Shown: positions 1-8,384 of the stretch, piece after piece | How the letters are laid out: each line of letters opens with the position of its first letter | Numbering within the stretch: position 1 is the stretch's first letter | Origin: Stramenopiles sp. TOSAG23-3 | Taxonomy: Eukaryota > Sar | Assembly (NCBI GenBank): GCA_900128585.1 | Contig: LT642854.1 | Coordinates: 1 to 10,036, forward strand | Length of the DNA: 10,036 nt | Direction: 5' to 3' | Position numbers and translations under genes: made by a program | The notes under the pieces: model-generated | The model's database searches: none | Told to the model about the DNA's origin: nothing | The model's input: only the letters and a program-made list of their open reading frames with translations

Positions 1-80
1 TCGATGGAATGGTGGTATAGAGTTCGGCTCTTTCCCCATTAATTATCGCGTGTGTAAACACCGTACAATTTATAGAAGGG

Positions 81-1913
81 ATGTCGACCCCAGAAGAGCG
101 TCTTCTTGCAACTGGCTGTCGCCTGCCCCCAGCCCCGGAGCCATTCGGTGCCTATCGGCCAACGGTTGATGTACAGACCCAAAGCGATGGGTCCATCCTG
201 TGTTATGTATCCGGCCATGGACCGCAGCTTCCAGATAAATCGTTCATGCATGGGAAGGTCGGGGTGGATATGACGAAAGAGGAAGCCGTCCGAGCTTCAA
301 AACAGACGGCGCTGTCCGTGTTGGCAACGTTGAGAAATCGTCACGGAACGTTGAACGCAGTGAAACGAATTCTTAAATCGCTTGTCATGGTAAATTGTGT
401 TCCGAGTTTTACCGATCATATTGCTGTTGCGAACGGGTATTCTGAATTTATGAAGGAAATATTTGGGGATAGTGGTGTCGGGGTTAGAAGTGCAGTCGGC
501 ATGGGAAGTTTGCCAATGCATACACCAGTGGAAGTCGAATTACAAGTAGAATTTTTCCCGCCCAAGGGTCGCGGCTACCCATTGTACGATAGCGTTGTAA
601 ACTGTTGTGGCCATTTCACGTCGCTGGGGGGATCATTGATTCACCCAAAGGCTATGGAAGCGATGATTCGCGTCTCGAAACATTTTGTCGACTTGAACGA
701 ACTGATTGTCAACGCTGGTGAACGCATCAAAGACCTTTGCAACGCACCGCCTGGGTACAATGGTCATGTAACATGTGGAGCGGCGGCAGGACTCTCCCTC
801 TCCGCCATCGCGTGCATTGCCAAAGGGATGGGACACGATGGGTTCGATCCTGCCGTTATTTCTTCTCTTCCCAAGATCCCGCCGACTTGCAGCCGAAGGG
901 TAATTCTAGTAGACGCCGGGTCAGATATGCGGTGGTTGCAGTCCATTGAACTCTCGGGCGCCAAAGTTGTTGCCGTTGGTGCAGGGGGCAGAAAACCCAT
1001 GACTGAGGCCGACCTGCAGGCGGCACTTAGCAAATACGCTGAAACTATTGCGGGCCTGTACTATTTCAGTGGTGGCGGTGAGAATATTTTGTCAATTGGA
1101 GACGTAGTGGACGTTGTCAGGCGGAACCATGCACTCGACATCCCAATCATTGTGGACGCGGCCGCTCGCCTTCCCCCAGTTTCGAACTTGACGTTGTTTG
1201 TCGAAACATACGGTGTTGACTGTGTTCTATTTTCAGGTGGGAAAATAGTAAAGGGTCCCCAATCGTCCGGGTTCATGATAGGAAAAGACTGGCTCATTCG
1301 CGCTGCCCGAGCAAGCGCGTGCCCGAATGAGTCAACTGTAGGAAGGCCAATGAAGACGTCGAAAGAGAGCGTTGTAGGGCTCGTAGCAGCCCTCGAAGAG
1401 TTTGTCAAGGATAATAAGGCCTATCCCCACGAAGCAAATTGCATTGCACGCTTCATCGCAGGAGGCCTTCTGGCAGGCCCACGGGGGCTGCAACATTATT
1501 TCGATGCCGTGCTGAGGAATGGGGAAGACGCGGGCATGAGCGATGTGCAGCCCAACATGCACGAGCTAGTGCATATAAAATTGAAGAACTTGAAGCTAGA
1601 AAACGAGTGTACCGGTGTCTCTCCTTCTTCGACCTCTTTGTACGGGGAAGGTGTAAACCATGGGAACCCAATGAAAATAATGGTGACTTCGCCAGCAACG
1701 TATCTCGCGGACCGACTGTCAAACTGTTCCCCCAGGCGAATAGCAGTAAATACGACTGAATCAGGGCTGTTGATAAACCCAATTGTGATGACAGAAGACG
1801 ACGCGAGCTACGTGGTCGGCAAAATCTTTTCGGAAGTGGAAGGGATGGCTCGTCGCTTTGGAAGTGGAACATACAAAGAGGCCGCAAACGCACTAGCAAG
1901 TGCAAAGTTGTAA
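81..1913 (+). CDS. RidA/YjgF-type enamine deaminase fused to a SelA-like PLP-dependent enzyme
   Basis: A 610-residue two-domain enzyme. Residues about 1-160 match the RidA/YjgF/YER057c/UK114 family (SGHGP at 44-48, RSAVGMGSLP at 136-145, VEVEL at 150-154). R136 and E151 line up without gaps with E. coli RidA R105 and E120, which bind and process 2-aminoacrylate-type enamines. Residues about 168-605 match the SelA-like fold-type-I PLP family (COG1921; SelA and D-glucosaminate-6-phosphate ammonia-lyase relatives): the VNCCGHFTSLGGS entry motif, VDAAAR with D359 for the pyridine nitrogen, FSGGK with K388 as the likely Schiff-base lysine, then GPQSSG and GRPMKTSKE (421-429). The start is the first ATG after an in-frame stop at 18-20, and the N-terminus already begins like family members. 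No targeting peptide is evident, so it is probably cytosolic. Inference: the PLP half eliminates or deaminates an amino acid or amino sugar and the RidA half hydrolyses the released enamine/imine. The substrate is unknown, and selenocysteine synthesis is unlikely given the fusion. Confidence 0.92.
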   Translation: MSTPEERLLATGCRLPPAPEPFGAYRPTVDVQTQSDGSILCYVSGHGPQLPDKSFMHGKVGVDMTKEEAVRASKQTALSVLATLRNRHGTLNAVKRILKSLVMVNCVPSFTDHIAVANGYSEFMKEIFGDSGVGVRSAVGMGSLPMHTPVEVELQVEFFPPKGRGYPLYDSVVNCCGHFTSLGGSLIHPKAMEAMIRVSKHFVDLNELIVNAGERIKDLCNAPPGYNGHVTCGAAAGLSLSAIACIAKGMGHDGFDPAVISSLPKIPPTCSRRVILVDAGSDMRWLQSIELSGAKVVAVGAGGRKPMTEADLQAALSKYAETIAGLYYFSGGGENILSIGDVVDVVRRNHALDIPIIVDAAARLPPVSNLTLFVETYGVDCVLFSGGKIVKGPQSSGFMIGKDWLIRAARASACPNESTVGRPMKTSKESVVGLVAALEEFVKDNKAYPHEANCIARFIAGGLLAGPRGLQHYFDAVLRNGEDAGMSDVQPNMHELVHIKLKNLKLENECTGVSPSSTSLYGEGVNHGNPMKIMVTSPATYLADRLSNCSPRRIAVNTTESGLLINPIVMTEDDASYVVGKIFSEVEGMARRFGSGTYKEAANALASAKL

Positions 1914-2072
1914 GAGTTCAAAGAATGTTTAAAAAACATATCATAGGTAAACTTAGACTTTTAGGTTGAGTATGAACTTTATTTGTACTCTGTGAATACC
2001 CAAGGGTCGAATTAATTTACATCAAACTTTATGAATGGTACACTATGCATTGCCTACCGTCCCTGGTCCACG
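1914..2072. other. Convergent 3' intergenic gap between the RidA-PLP gene and UTP11
   Basis: The two flanking genes point towards each other, so this short AT-rich gap must hold both 3' untranslated ends. A perfect 6-bp inverted repeat with a 3-base loop (ATGTTT/AAACAT) lies at 1925-1939, eleven bases after the stop of the upstream gene. No AATAAA is seen on the plus strand. No gene is seen here. Confidence 0.6.
1978..1983 (-). terminator. Candidate poly(A) signal of UTP11
   Basis: The plus strand reads TTTATT, which is AATAAA on the minus strand. It lies about 90 bases past the UTP11 stop codon, a normal place for a cleavage and polyadenylation signal. A hexamer can occur by chance in AT-rich DNA, so this is a positional inference. 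Confidence 0.4.
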
Positions 2073-2843
2073 TTACCGTTTCCTTTGCCGTTTCCAGCGG
2101 TAGACGGGGGGGGCGTCGCCCTCGCCGTCCTTGACCTTCTTCCTTCGACCTTTCCCCCCCAAATTCTTCTGCACATCAAGCTGCTGCGCGGCAGATTGGA
2201 GCTTCTCCTCCCGTTCGATTCGCTCGTTCAGTTCCCTGTACGCACGCTCTCGGCGTTTTTTTATTTTCTTCATCTGCCTCCTGTGCCTAACGTCGTCCTC
2301 TTCTGTCCCCCGGACCTTTGCCTCGGCCAACGCCTTTTTCCGTGGCCGGTTGTAGGCCCTGCCGCTGAGCTCTTCTACCGTGTCGAAATACTTCGTTGGG
2401 TTGAACTCGTCGATCTCCTTCCGACTATCCACAAAAATGGTGTGCTTGTTGCCCCCGTCTTCTGTTAGAAACGCTAGGTTCGACTGAAGCTTTTCTATCT
2501 GGCTGGCCTCCTCGTTGATCTTGGTTTGTACATACGAACTATCTTGCGTCCTCATGATTTTCAAGACGTCCGCGGATATCGGGCCGTTGGCGGGCTCGCC
2601 GTTTCCACCCACGTGGACTCCCCTCTTGGTCTCTTTCTTTTTCATGGAAAAATAGAACTCATCTGGGTTTCTAAACTCCGCCTTTTGCTTCAGCACACGC
2701 AGTCTCCCCTGCTTACGCCGGTAGTCTCGCGCCCGAAGGCGGTAATCCTTCGCTTTCTCCAACAGTCCAAATTTCGCCCGGTGCGCCGGCTGCGCCCGCT
2801 CCTTGTGCGTCTTTCGCTTCACCGCATTCCTCAGGGAAGCCAT
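2073..2843 (-). CDS. UTP11: U3 snoRNA-associated protein 11 (SSU processome subunit UTP11)
   Basis: Full-length 256-residue UTP11, close to the roughly 250 residues usual for the family. UTP11 is a nucleolar subunit of the U3-containing small-subunit processome, needed for early cleavages of pre-rRNA that release 18S rRNA. The family's N-terminal block is clear: SLRNAVKRKTHKERAQP at 3-19, then GLLEKAKDYRLRARDYRRKQ at 26-45 and the FRNPDEFYFSM stretch at about 57-67. The second signature, HTIFVDSRKEIDEFNP, is at 134-149, followed by YFDTVEELSGRAYNRPR. The chain ends in the typical basic VYRWKRQRKR. Lysine and arginine are abundant throughout and the middle-to-C-terminal part (about 180-215) looks coiled-coil. 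The start codon sits in a GGATGG context and begins MASLRNA as family members do. No intron or break is seen. It is divergent from the Pol5 homologue at 4642, another nucleolar protein. Confidence 0.97.
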   Translation of the reverse strand: MASLRNAVKRKTHKERAQPAHRAKFGLLEKAKDYRLRARDYRRKQGRLRVLKQKAEFRNPDEFYFSMKKKETKRGVHVGGNGEPANGPISADVLKIMRTQDSSYVQTKINEEASQIEKLQSNLAFLTEDGGNKHTIFVDSRKEIDEFNPTKYFDTVEELSGRAYNRPRKKALAEAKVRGTEEDDVRHRRQMKKIKKRRERAYRELNERIEREEKLQSAAQQLDVQKNLGGKGRRKKVKDGEGDAPPVYRWKRQRKR

Positions 2844-3016
2844 CCTGGTATGTCAGGTGTTCGTTCGGTTTTTACTCTACGACGACTACTGCTAATAATA
2901 AAACAAGAACATGAAGTGTGTGAGCAAAGAACCTCTTGTTCTTTCCCCTTCGTGCATCTGATATTCTCTCTTTGTGTTTATATATATAAAGTACATATAC
3001 ATTGTACTAGATGATT
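2844..3016 (-). promoter_or_regulatory. Probable proximal promoter/5' UTR of UTP11, with TATA-like palindrome
   Basis: This stretch lies directly upstream of the UTP11 start. It contains TTTATATATATAAA at 2977-2990, a perfect 14-base palindrome that reads as a TATA-like element on either strand, 134-147 bases before the ATG. That distance would leave a 5' UTR of roughly 100 bases. The assignment rests on position and the TATA match only. Confidence 0.35.
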
Positions 3017-3020
3017 TTAT

Positions 3021-3452
3021 TGCAAAAGCGAAAGCGAAGAAAGAAGAAGAAAAAAAAAGAAGAAGAAGACGACGACAAAAAAAAAAAAGTAAGAAGGAGG
3101 TAGGAGGAGAGAAGAAGAGAAGCAGAAGAAGAAGAAAAGAAGAAGAAGAAGAAGAAGAAGAAGAAGAAGAAGAAGAAGAGAAGAAGAAAAGAAAGAAGAA
3201 AGGAGAAAGAAGAAGAAAAGGAAGAAGAAAAGGGAAGAAGAAGAAGAAGAAGAAGAAGAAGAAGAAGAAGAAGAAGAAGAAGAAGAAGAAGAAGAAGAAA
3301 AGAAAGAAGTAAGGAGAAAGAAGAAGAAGAAGAAGAAGAAGAAGAAGAAAGAAGAAGAAGAAGAAGAAGAAGAAGAAGAAGAGAAGAAGAAAAGAAAGAA
3401 GAAGAAAAGGAAGAAGAAGAAAAGAAGAAAAGAAGAAAAGAAGAAAGAAAAC
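3021..3452. repeat. Purine-only GAA/AAG microsatellite tract
   Basis: About 430 bases are almost wholly A and G on the plus strand. Two stretches are purine-only: 3124-3309 (186 bases) and 3311-3452 (142 bases). An uninterrupted run of about 22 GAA units covers 3234-3299. Around this core, variant blocks (GAGAAGAAGAAAAGAAAG-type) recur near 3174, 3290 and 3375, showing higher-order duplication inside the tract. Long polypurine-polypyrimidine mirror repeats of this type can form triplex (H-) DNA. Open frames across it (2974-3312 plus, 3017-3454 minus) encode only Lys/Glu or Ser/Phe runs and are not called as genes. Confidence 0.95.
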
Positions 3453-4118
3453 AAAATATAATATAAAAAAGTACTTCTTCCTTCCTTTTCCTCCTCTGCC
3501 TTTTATTTAACTGCTCTGTAAATAGTCTTTTATTTATATAGGCCTCATGGTAGCCGTATGATTATCGGCTCATAACATACTCTCTTATTTATATAGGTGA
3601 ATATGTTGAATAATACATACTTTAAGTAGTATAATACATACGTAGTCGTCTTTTTTTAATTATAACTTAATGAAGATATAACATTACGTAGTACTAGGAA
3701 TGATTAAGATGAATGTAATTATAATAATAATTAGAATACAATATTATTTCATTCCTTCTCTACTTCATATGCACCACAAATATTTTAATGATTCTCTGAC
3801 CTTCAGGGTCTCTTTATTTTAGTCATATAGCATATAGCACAGCATTAAAGAAAGAAAGGTACTGTAACATCGACATAGTATTTAATTAAGTAAATCAATA
3901 TTTCTATATGAAAACTTTCCATCACTTTTTTTACTTTCGCGAATATTCTATTTGATATTAGATATATAAAACCCAAAAAAAGTGAGATAAATAATTGTTC
4001 ATCTTTCTTCTATATATATGTTATCCTTAATTATTAAAAGGACAATATCAAAGGGAATAAATTGGAATTTCATTCGATTGAATTGGATGGCCAAGAAGGA
4101 TTGAGGAAAGAAAGAAAA

Positions 4119-4169
4119 GAGAAGAAAGAAAGAGAAGAAAGAAAGAGAAGAAGAAAGAGAAGAAAGAAA
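4119..4169. repeat. 13-base purine minisatellite, four copies
   Basis: The unit GAGAAGAAAGAAA is repeated in tandem at 4119-4131, 4132-4144, 4145-4156 (one base shorter) and 4157-4169. The surrounding purine-only run extends from 4103 to 4173. It ends in the palindrome GAGATCTC at 4170-4177. Confidence 0.9.
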
Positions 4170-4234
4170 GAGATCTCTTAAAAACCCTAATAGTATCCAT
4201 TCCTCTTCTCCCTTTGTTATGCAATTATGGACAG

Positions 4235-4294
4235 GAGAAAGGAATGAGAAAGGAATGAGAAAGGAATGAGAAAGAAAGAAAGAAAGAAAGAAAG
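4235..4294. repeat. 11-base minisatellite (three copies) running into a GAAA microsatellite
   Basis: Three perfect tandem copies of GAGAAAGGAAT occupy 4235-4245, 4246-4256 and 4257-4267. They are followed directly by a GAAA tetranucleotide run to about 4294. The shared GAGAAAG start suggests that the tetranucleotide and the 11-base unit arose from each other by slippage. Confidence 0.88.
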
Positions 4295-4340
4295 AGTAGT
4301 AGTATAGGTAGTACTCGAGAAAATAATTATTTTGTTACAG

Positions 4341-4353
4341 TATATATAAATAA
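4341..4353 (+). promoter_or_regulatory. TATA-like element upstream of the Pol5 homologue
   Basis: TATATATAAATAA on the plus strand lies about 290 bases upstream of the start at 4642. It is the best TATA-box match on the coding strand in the last 300 bases of the spacer. In DNA this AT-rich such matches are frequent, so support is weak without a mapped transcript start. Confidence 0.25.
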
Positions 4354-4641
4354 TAATAAAAAAAAATTTTTTATTAAAAAATGAAGAACAGTAATATAAA
4401 AAAAATCTAATAAAATATAATAAAAAAATATTTCGTTTAATAATTGAACTACATCCAAAATAATTTAAATAGCATATATTTCGTTTGAAAAGAATGAAAG
4501 AAAGGAGCGAGAAGAAATGAAGTAGAAAAGTGCACTTACATTGTTTTAGATTTTGTACATTTTCTAGTTCATTAGTTTCCTTACCTTACTTTTCTTTCAG
4601 GGTTAGTTTCATTTTCCATTAACTACCGACCGACTATACGG

Positions 4642-7600
4642 ATGACGACGACAACGGAAGGTGGGGAAGACGAGGTGCAGAGCACTGGGCCGCGCCCCTT
4701 TATGGAGTGTTTTTACGCACTTGCTGACGTCGACATTGCGACGAGGCACTCGGCCACCGAGGATTTGATCAAACATTTGCGTGGGGAGATTTCCATCTCC
4801 GAGGCCCGAAAGCCGGACATAAACTACGCAATAAAGCGCCTAGTTCGGGGGCTCTGCTCGTCGCGCGGCGCGGCACGCCAAGGCTTTTCCTTGGCTCTGA
4901 GCGAGATCCTGCAGTCCTTTGACGACTCGGAAGTAGCGACGTCTAGCGTCATCGAACAGCTCGATTCTGTTCGAACGCGCCCCCAAAATGTAGGGAAGAG
5001 CGCAAAGTCGGGGCAGGACGAGCGAGACCTTATGTTTGCAGGGATTTTTGGCTGCCTGGCCATTCAACAGTCGGGGCGCCTGAAGAGCAAGTCCGCCGCG
5101 AAGGCGACCACAAAGCTCGTCCAGGTTCTCCTTAGCGTGGCAAAGAAGAAGCGGTGGGCCAAGCAGTCCTGCTACGAAGTTGTGCTCACCATATTGCAGG
5201 AACTTTCGCTGGAACGGGGAGAAGAAGAGGTCCTACCGCACCTGAAGGCCCTTTTCCTCGTCAGGCGCAACCACAGCGCGAACGCCAACGGGGACGAGGG
5301 CGAGGACAAGAACGCCGATGCTCCGGGCGAGGACAAGAACGTCCAAGCGCTGGAAACCTACGCAGAAAGTTTGGAAGACTTCGACACTGAGCAGCTTCAG
5401 CTGGGCCTCGGGCTTCAGGTGTGGCTGATGGCCAGTACCAAAGGCGACAAGGCGGCCATGAAGCGCGTCGGCGCCGGGGCAGGACTCCCCAAGGCCGTGT
5501 ACTCCACCAAGTCGATGGTGCGCAGTGGGCACGTCAAGCACGTCGTGAACGCGCTCCAAGAATCGGCGCGGTTCTCTCCCGGGGTCCACGCCGTTTGGGG
5601 GCACGTTATCAGAGCCCTCATGGACGAAGAGAGGAAGGGAAAGTCTATGCTACGAGAGTTCTGGGTGGAAGGAATAGAGGCCCCGCTGATGCGGTCGACG
5701 CAGCAACGGAGGGCCCTCGCATTCGAAATATTCCGACACCTCCTTCCGCAGCTGAACGTCCTGCAAGCCCCGCAACTGTGCACCCCGACGGTCCTGTACT
5801 CTCTCGCGGTGCATCTTGCGTCCGCGGACAGTCACCTCCACATGTCCGCCCGGCTTTGCATGAAAACGCTGCTCTCCGTGGCGGAAAAGAGCATGGAAAT
5901 GAGGAGTGCTTTAGTAAGTGCCATCCTGGTGAGCGACCCGCACTTTGACCAAAGGTCGCAGCCAAAGAATAAAAGAAAAAGCAAGAAGGGCAAAAAGAAG
6001 GGGCAGGCCTCCGCGCAGTCGTACGAGGGGCCGACGGCACGGCTCCTCAAAGGCTTGGACGGTCCGGCATTTCAGAATTACATCGATTTCTTGAAGGCCC
6101 AGATATTGGAGCCAACGCTAGACGCAACTGAGAAAGGGGCCTCGGAGAACGCCGACGACGGTGTCGACGCCCGGCGCGTATGGGCCATTGACGCACTGTA
6201 CGCGTCCACGAAAAATGCCATCCGAAAGGGCCAGGAAAAGAAGGACGAAGCGAGCATTTCTAAAATATTGGAGTTTTTGTTTGACTGCGCGTACCTGGTG
6301 GACTCCTCCATGGTGCTATCGCTGCCTCATAAAATACGAACCGTGTGCGCGCAAAGACTGTTTAGCCTGCTCTCTGACCTGACGGTCGACGAGGACCGAA
6401 CGAGCGGGAAGTGGGCCAAACTGATTCACGACCACTGGGACAAGAAGGAGAAGAGCAAGAAAGTAAAGTTTGTAAAGGGCGCTGACGAGGACACGGTGGC
6501 GGCGAAGAAAGCGATGGGACGTTTGCTGGGCGACATCCAGAAGACACTGGGAAAGAAGAAGATAGACGAGGAACTGGCTGCCCAACTGACTGCCTACCGT
6601 TCCCTAGTGCTCCATGTAGGGCTCAGCCTGCTCTCCGCGCTGTCCGAAAATCGCAGCAATGCCGACGGGGACGACGACGACGAGTCGTCTGCCGTAGACG
6701 AGATGACGGAGCTGCAGGAGATTTATAAAAAGCTGTTCGGGGATGCAAAAAAGTCAAAAAAGAAGCCAAAGAAGAAGAAGGGCGTAGACCAAGAGAGCCT
6801 GATCCTTGTGTTGGACGACGAGGAGGAGGGAGAGGAAGGCGCGGGCGCCGAGGAACCCGACGCTACGAGCGTTTTTGTGGACGTCCTGCTCGGCATGCTC
6901 ACGCAGTCAAAAACATTGCACCAGCGCCTCCTGCGCGACGTTGCGAATGCTACGTTTCGAGCATTGTGCCCGTTGCTGTCGGCCGCCGCCGTATCAAATT
7001 TGCTGAAAGCCTTGGAGCAAGAACAAAACCTGGATATGGAGGAAGAAGATGACGACGAGTTCGGTTTGATCGACCCGTCCCAGGTAAAGGACGCGAAGAG
7101 GACGCCAAGCCTTCGCCTAAACGAAGCGGGAAAGGCAGCAAACTGCCACGAGACGAGGACGAAGTCGAAGACGATTCCGACAGCGATGACCCAGAGGAAC
7201 ACGTAGGGGAGGATGAGTACATGGCCCTTCTCGAGTCTAGGTTTGGCATGCTGTCGAGAAAGTCGAAGAAGCGCGACGCGCTAGAAATCCAGCGCCAGGA
7301 ATTGAACTTCAAGATGAGGGTGTTGGACATGATCGAAATATACCTGAGACGAAACTCGTCTTCCATTTTTGCGCCGCAGATGCTCATGTCCTTCATGCGC
7401 GCCCTGCGAGCGTGTTACGAGTCCATAGACAAAGGTTCCAGCGACAAGAAAGAGCGCCTTTCGCGCAAGAGCTTGCTGGATCGACTGCTTCGCGTATTGA
7501 ACAGTCGCCTGCTCGGGAAGAAAGACGTCCCAGAAAGACAATTCGTGGTGGCCACGTCGGACGTGCTGCACAAATGCTTTGAGGATTTAGTCAAAGAAGC

Positions 7601-8384
7601 CCTTACCGCCCCAATTCCGAAGCACGAGGAAATTGCGAGCTTGTGCGCGATCTACGTGTTGCGAACCTTGCGGAGCACCCGAGAGAATGACGGCAACGAA
7701 CTGTTTGGTGCCCTGGACATCGATCGAGTAAAAAAATCTCTTAATTTTGCTCTGGTTAATTTTTTGAGAAAAAAGAACTCGAAGTTAACCGAAAAGTTTT
7801 TCTCCAACATATTTTTGAGGCAGCCGGACGTTGCGATGTCCACCCTTGCTGCTGGGCTCACCGCTGCCGCGGCAAGCACCCCGACCACTAGCAGCAAAAA
7901 AGCGAGTACCCCCGTCTGCCGAACCCAGTTTGACCGCGTGATGGTATTTCGCCTGATGATGCTCTTGCTTCGACACGCTGGTGTGGATCGTTCCAAAAGC
8001 GTGGTGGGCGACGTTGCAAAGGCATTCTCCTCTTTCTTGGGCGAGAAGGACACCGTCGGCATGCGCGCCAAACGGCTTCGCCCCTTGTTTGAGTTTGGGA
8101 TGCAGCTGAGTAAAACAATCAAAGCGTCCGGGGCCAAAGTAGACGAGAAAGCAATGAAGCAAATTGCCGGTGGTCTGGGGCGTGTCAGGGAAGGAGCTGA
8201 AAGCAACGCTATCAAGAGCATATGCGTGCGCGTTGAACAAGCATTCTCTGGGGAAGAGGTCGTTGTCCCCTCCCGCAAGAAGAAGGAGAAAAAGAGAAAA
8301 ATCGAACAATCGGACGATAAAGACAAGGTCGAGTCCACCACAAAGAAGTCCAAAAAGAAGAAGAGCAAGAAGAGTAAGAAGTAA
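4642..8384 (+). CDS. POL5: Pol5/MYBBP1A-like nucleolar protein (DNA polymerase phi family), frame change inside
   Basis: Homologue of yeast Pol5 and animal MYBBP1A: HEAT-repeat nucleolar proteins that, despite the polymerase name, act in rRNA synthesis and ribosome assembly. The N-terminus has the family hallmark: RPFMECFYALADVDIATR at residues 18-35 and YAIKRLVRGLCSSRGAARQGF at about 61-81. A helical-repeat body follows, broken by basic runs (about 442-454 and 700-715) and acidic runs (about 675-687, 725-740, 800-806). Frame 1 ends at 7206 with 40 unconvincing residues. Homology resumes in frame 3: an acidic linker, then FKMRVLDMIEIYLRRN from 7308, the family's conserved C-terminal block. 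The protein ends at 8384 with a lysine-rich nucleolar-type tail. Either a short intron or an indel joins the frames; the joined protein would be about 1,220-1,250 residues, against about 1,020 in yeast and 1,330 in human. The start is the first ATG after an in-frame stop at 4573-4575. Confidence 0.92.
7053..7203 (+). other. Window in which the Pol5 reading frame changes (mini-intron or indel)
   Basis: The reading frame must move from frame 1 (good up to Q814, codon 7081-7083) to frame 3, which is open only from 7053, before the frame-1 stop at 7204-7206. A strong donor-like CAG|GTAAAG lies at 7081-7089. Acceptor AGs that restore the frame end at 7100, 7109, 7157 and 7196, giving introns of 17, 26, 74 or 113 bases, but none has a pyrimidine tract. 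The frame-3 text through the window is a charged serine/aspartate linker ending EDEYMALLESRF, as expected in this family. A one-base loss in the sequence, or a -1 shift, would explain it equally well; no classical slippery heptamer is seen. Confidence 0.75.

Larger units (their letters stand above)
3453..4641. other. AT-rich intergenic spacer upstream of the Pol5 homologue; no gene seen
   Basis: No frame of convincing coding character occurs here. The stretch is very AT-rich and carries simple repeats: the 13-base unit TTATTTATATAGG at 3530-3542 and 3585-3597, ATATTTCGTTT at 4428-4438 and 4476-4486, purine minisatellites annotated separately, and an A-tract/T-tract palindrome at 4361-4372. 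It must contain the promoter and 5' UTR of the gene starting at 4642. I saw no tRNA-like or other recognisable RNA gene. Confidence 0.7.

Noticed and set aside
2031-2468. Plus-strand open frame opposite UTP11
   Set aside because: It overlaps the antisense of a clear, full-length UTP11 and reads as a leucine/proline-rich shadow without family features.
2974-3454. Open frames on both strands (112 and 145 codons) across the purine tract
   Set aside because: They encode only Lys/Glu or Ser/Phe/Leu runs produced by the GAA repeat read in different frames, with no domain or coding signature.
3453-4641. Possible transposon or LTR in the AT-rich spacer
   Set aside because: No terminal inverted or long direct repeats, no target-site duplication and no transposase or polymerase fragment; only simple repeats are seen.
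7116-7124. CCTAAAC near the frame change as a -1 slippery site
   Set aside because: It does not fit the X XXY YYZ pattern in the zero frame and no strong downstream stem was evident, so programmed frameshifting is the least supported explanation.
7221-8384. A separate gene starting at the ATG at 7221
   Set aside because: The sequence upstream in the same frame is already the typical acidic Pol5 linker and the downstream block is the family's C-terminal half, so this is the second part of one gene.
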